Positions 14,446 to 15,953 of a stretch of 15,953 nucleotides of DNA are shown here, in pieces. The notes beneath the pieces were generated by a model. The model made no database searches. It was not told the origin of the DNA and saw only the letters and a list, made by a program, of their open reading frames with translations. The DNA is from an uncultured Oscillospiraceae bacterium (lineage in GTDB: Bacteria; Bacillota; Clostridia; Oscillospirales; Oscillospiraceae), in assembly GCA_905236265.1 (NCBI GenBank), contig CAJOOV010000207.1:1-15953 (forward strand), read 5' to 3'. How positions within the stretch are numbered: position 1 is the first letter of the stretch; the number at the start of each line of letters is the position of its first letter. Made by a program: the position numbers and the translations under genes.

Positions 14446-15783
14446 ATGAAGCAATCCGGCAAGCCGGACTATTCATGGCTTGGAAGAGACGTGCTGAGGT
14501 GGGTGATTGCGGCGGCTGTCTCCGTGGCGATGATTTTCGGCGTGAATGCGCTGAGAGACTCCGCCGGACAGGCCACCTTCACCGGCACGGTCAAAGGTGA
14601 AAGCGCAGACGGGGATACCACCGGCGCAGCCCAGATTTCCTACCGGCAGGTGGAAGCGCCTGCACCGGAGGGCGCAAACGATGTGGTGACCTCCGCCCAG
14701 TGGGCAGAGCTGTTCCCGGAGATTGCAGAGAGCTACAATATGACCTCTGAAAACGAGTACAGCGTGGACTATCTGGAGCAGGATTCCTATCTGGTCAATC
14801 TGTACGAGGGCTATGGCTTTGCAAAGGAGTACAACGCCGCAAGAGGCCATGCCTACTGTCTGGAGGATGTGAACGCCATTGCCCGTCCCCATCCCCTTGC
14901 CAACTGCCTGACCTGTAAGACAGCGGACTTCACCGCCATGGTGAACAAGCTGGGGGCAGAGACGGCCTATGCCCTTGACTTTGAAGAGGTCTTTCCCCAG
15001 ATGACGGAGAACGTGGGCTGCTATACCTGCCACGAGAATCAGGTGGGGGACAACGGCAAGCTGGTGGTCACCCATGACTACATCATCAACCAGCTTGGCA
15101 GCAATATGGACAGCATGGACCCGGTGGTTCTCTCCTGCGGACAGTGCCATATTGAATACTACTTCAAGCCCGACGACTCCCACGCAACAACTGTTCCCTA
15201 CCACGCTGTAGAGGAGATGAGCCCGGACGCCATTCTGGAGTACTATGACGCCATGGACTTTGCAGACTGGACGCAGGAGAGCACCGGCGCCAGACTGCTC
15301 AAGGCGCAGCATCCTGAGATGGAGACCTTCCTTGGGGAGGGCAGCGTCCATGCGGGAATGGGTCTCAACTGTGCCGACTGCCACATGGAGGTCGTCACCA
15401 ACGACGAGGGCTATACCTACACCAACCACGCCTTTGTCAGCCCCATTGAGAGCGAGAACATTATGAGCAATGTGTGCGCCGCCTGCCACAAGGATACGGA
15501 TCTGGTGGCAAAGGTACACGACCTGCAGGCGGAGATTACCGCACGGGAGACAGAGGTGGGCAACAAGCTCTCTGAGCTCAACGACAGGCTCACCGAGGCA
15601 GTGGCCTCCGGCAGCTACAGCGAGGGACAGCTTGACGAGCTGCGCCGGCTCTACCGTTCCGCCCAGTGGTACTTTGACTTTGACTATGTGGAGAACAGCG
15701 AGGGAGCCCATAACTCCAAGCTGGCAAACTACTGTCTGGATACATCCGAGCAATACATCCAACAGGCAAATGACCTGTTCTGA
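14446..15783 (+). CDS. nrfA: Ammonia-forming cytochrome c nitrite reductase, membrane-anchored
   Basis: A 445-residue pentaheme enzyme that reduces nitrite to ammonium outside the membrane. Heme motifs are C154-LT-CK158 (the lysine-ligated catalytic heme, CxxCK), C192-YT-CH, C231-GQ-CH, C309-AD-CH and C344-AA-CH. CGQCHIEYYF and KAQHPEMETF carry the conserved active-site Tyr and His regions. An N-terminal hydrophobic segment (about 15-37, VLRWVIAAAVSVAMIFGVNAL) probably anchors it; no lipobox or clear cleavage site is seen. C-terminal helices (VHDLQAEITARETEVGNKLSELN) fit the NrfA dimer interface. ATG 14446 is chosen: AAGGAGAGGAG (14431-14441) precedes it. The in-frame ATG 14401 also has AAGGAG, but that site would straddle the predicted transcript start. 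No nrfH-like gene lies upstream. A terminator separates it from resB. Confidence 0.93.
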   Translation: MKQSGKPDYSWLGRDVLRWVIAAAVSVAMIFGVNALRDSAGQATFTGTVKGESADGDTTGAAQISYRQVEAPAPEGANDVVTSAQWAELFPEIAESYNMTSENEYSVDYLEQDSYLVNLYEGYGFAKEYNAARGHAYCLEDVNAIARPHPLANCLTCKTADFTAMVNKLGAETAYALDFEEVFPQMTENVGCYTCHENQVGDNGKLVVTHDYIINQLGSNMDSMDPVVLSCGQCHIEYYFKPDDSHATTVPYHAVEEMSPDAILEYYDAMDFADWTQESTGARLLKAQHPEMETFLGEGSVHAGMGLNCADCHMEVVTNDEGYTYTNHAFVSPIESENIMSNVCAACHKDTDLVAKVHDLQAEITARETEVGNKLSELNDRLTEAVASGSYSEGQLDELRRLYRSAQWYFDFDYVENSEGAHNSKLANYCLDTSEQYIQQANDLF

Positions 15784-15806
15784 TTGAACAGCTTCCCCAG
15801 CACTAC

Positions 15807-15835
15807 ATGAGGGTCGGGTTCCGACCCTCATTTTT
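15807..15835 (+). terminator. Rho-independent terminator between nrfA and resB
   Basis: ATGAGGGTCGG (15807-15817) and CCGACCCTCAT (15821-15831) form a perfect 11-bp stem with loop GTT, followed by TTTTT (15831-15835). It begins 24 nt after the nrfA stop and ends 23 nt before the next start codon. Since no promoter is obvious between them, it may attenuate rather than fully stop transcription into resB. Confidence 0.85.
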
Positions 15836-15858
15836 CTGGAAGAGGTGATATAGAGGAT

Positions 15859-15953
15859 ATGAATAACTGGAAGAAGGCGGCAAAGGGGTTATTCTCCATG
15901 AAGACCGCTATCGTGATTCTGCTGGTGCTGATTGCGGCCTGCGTGGCGGGCAG
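15859..15953 (+). CDS. resB: ResB/Ccs1-like cytochrome c biogenesis protein, 3'-truncated
   Basis: Only 31 codons are present. The sequence MNNWKKAAKGLFSMKTAIVILLVLIAACVAG matches the start of ResB/Ccs1 proteins, where a basic amphipathic stretch with (S)MKTAI leads into the first transmembrane helix. ResB works with CcsA (System II) to carry and attach heme to CxxCH motifs, which fits its place directly after a pentaheme reductase. A GAGGTGAT site (15842-15849) lies 9 nt upstream. Confidence is limited by the short visible part. Confidence 0.7.
   Translation, partial: MNNWKKAAKGLFSMKTAIVILLVLIAACVAG

Noticed and set aside
14006..14476. Minus-strand and plus-strand ORFs in the gap between the SDR gene and nrfA.
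   Set aside because: They run through a palindrome, terminator and promoter region, are rich in Pro/Gly/Arg from the C and G runs, and lack a convincing ribosome site or known domain.
14473..15831. A 452-codon open frame on the minus strand across nrfA.
   Set aside because: It is the antisense shadow of a clear pentaheme NrfA and has no recognisable domain.
1..15953. CRISPR arrays, tRNA/rRNA genes, insertion sequences or phage genes.
   Set aside because: No regularly spaced direct repeats, no transposase or integrase reading frame, and no cloverleaf or rRNA-like sequence were recognised on either strand.

Overview
The window looks like a chromosomal piece of a strict anaerobe in the Clostridia, probably an Oscillospiraceae/Ruminococcaceae-type gut bacterium. 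This is inferred from the high-GC coding style, AGGAGG-type ribosome binding sites, an AgrC/AgrA-type (LytTR) two-component system, a ferredoxin-fused aldo/keto reductase, a permuted GH3 glycosidase and a clostridial-style NrfA next to ResB. No species call is possible from sequence reading alone. Every gene recognised lies on the + strand.

Layout. (1) 1-1168: 3' part of a GltD-like FAD/NAD(P) oxidoreductase, closed by an intrinsic terminator (1191-1231). (2) 1258-3205: a TetR-family regulator and an aldo/keto reductase with two 4Fe-4S motifs. They share a near-consensus promoter with a 13-bp dyad on the predicted start point, and end at a long hairpin. (3) 3196-5262: a LytTR response regulator and an AgrC/ComD-type sensor kinase overlapping by ATGA. 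(4) 5284-14061: a probable five-gene glycoside/uronide operon. It encodes a cytoplasmic GH2 glycosidase, a permuted GH3 glycosidase with a membrane segment at each end, a GPH-family cation symporter, mannonate dehydratase (UxuA) and an SDR-type fructuronate reductase (UxuB-like). Its promoter is preceded by two CCACTT repeats exactly 21 bp apart, the geometry expected of a LytTR-regulator site. (5) 14062-14400: a gene-free stretch with a MITE-like imperfect palindrome that contains a strong terminator, then the nrfA control region. (6) 14446-15783: a pentaheme NrfA nitrite reductase with its own N-terminal anchor, an intrinsic terminator, and the start of ResB (cytochrome c maturation), which runs off the window.

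How the parts may work together (inference). The GH3 enzyme would trim glycosides outside the cell, the GPH symporter would import the product, and the GH2 enzyme would release a sugar or uronic acid in the cytoplasm. UxuB and UxuA would take fructuronate through mannonate to 2-keto-3-deoxygluconate. The glucuronate isomerase (UxaC) and the KDG kinase and aldolase are not in this window. The adjacent LytTR system is the obvious candidate activator. Separately, nrfA is preceded by a perfect CRP/FNR-family dyad centred at -41.5 of its predicted promoter, so respiratory or nitrosative-stress induction of nitrite ammonification is likely, with ResB made nearby to mature its hemes.
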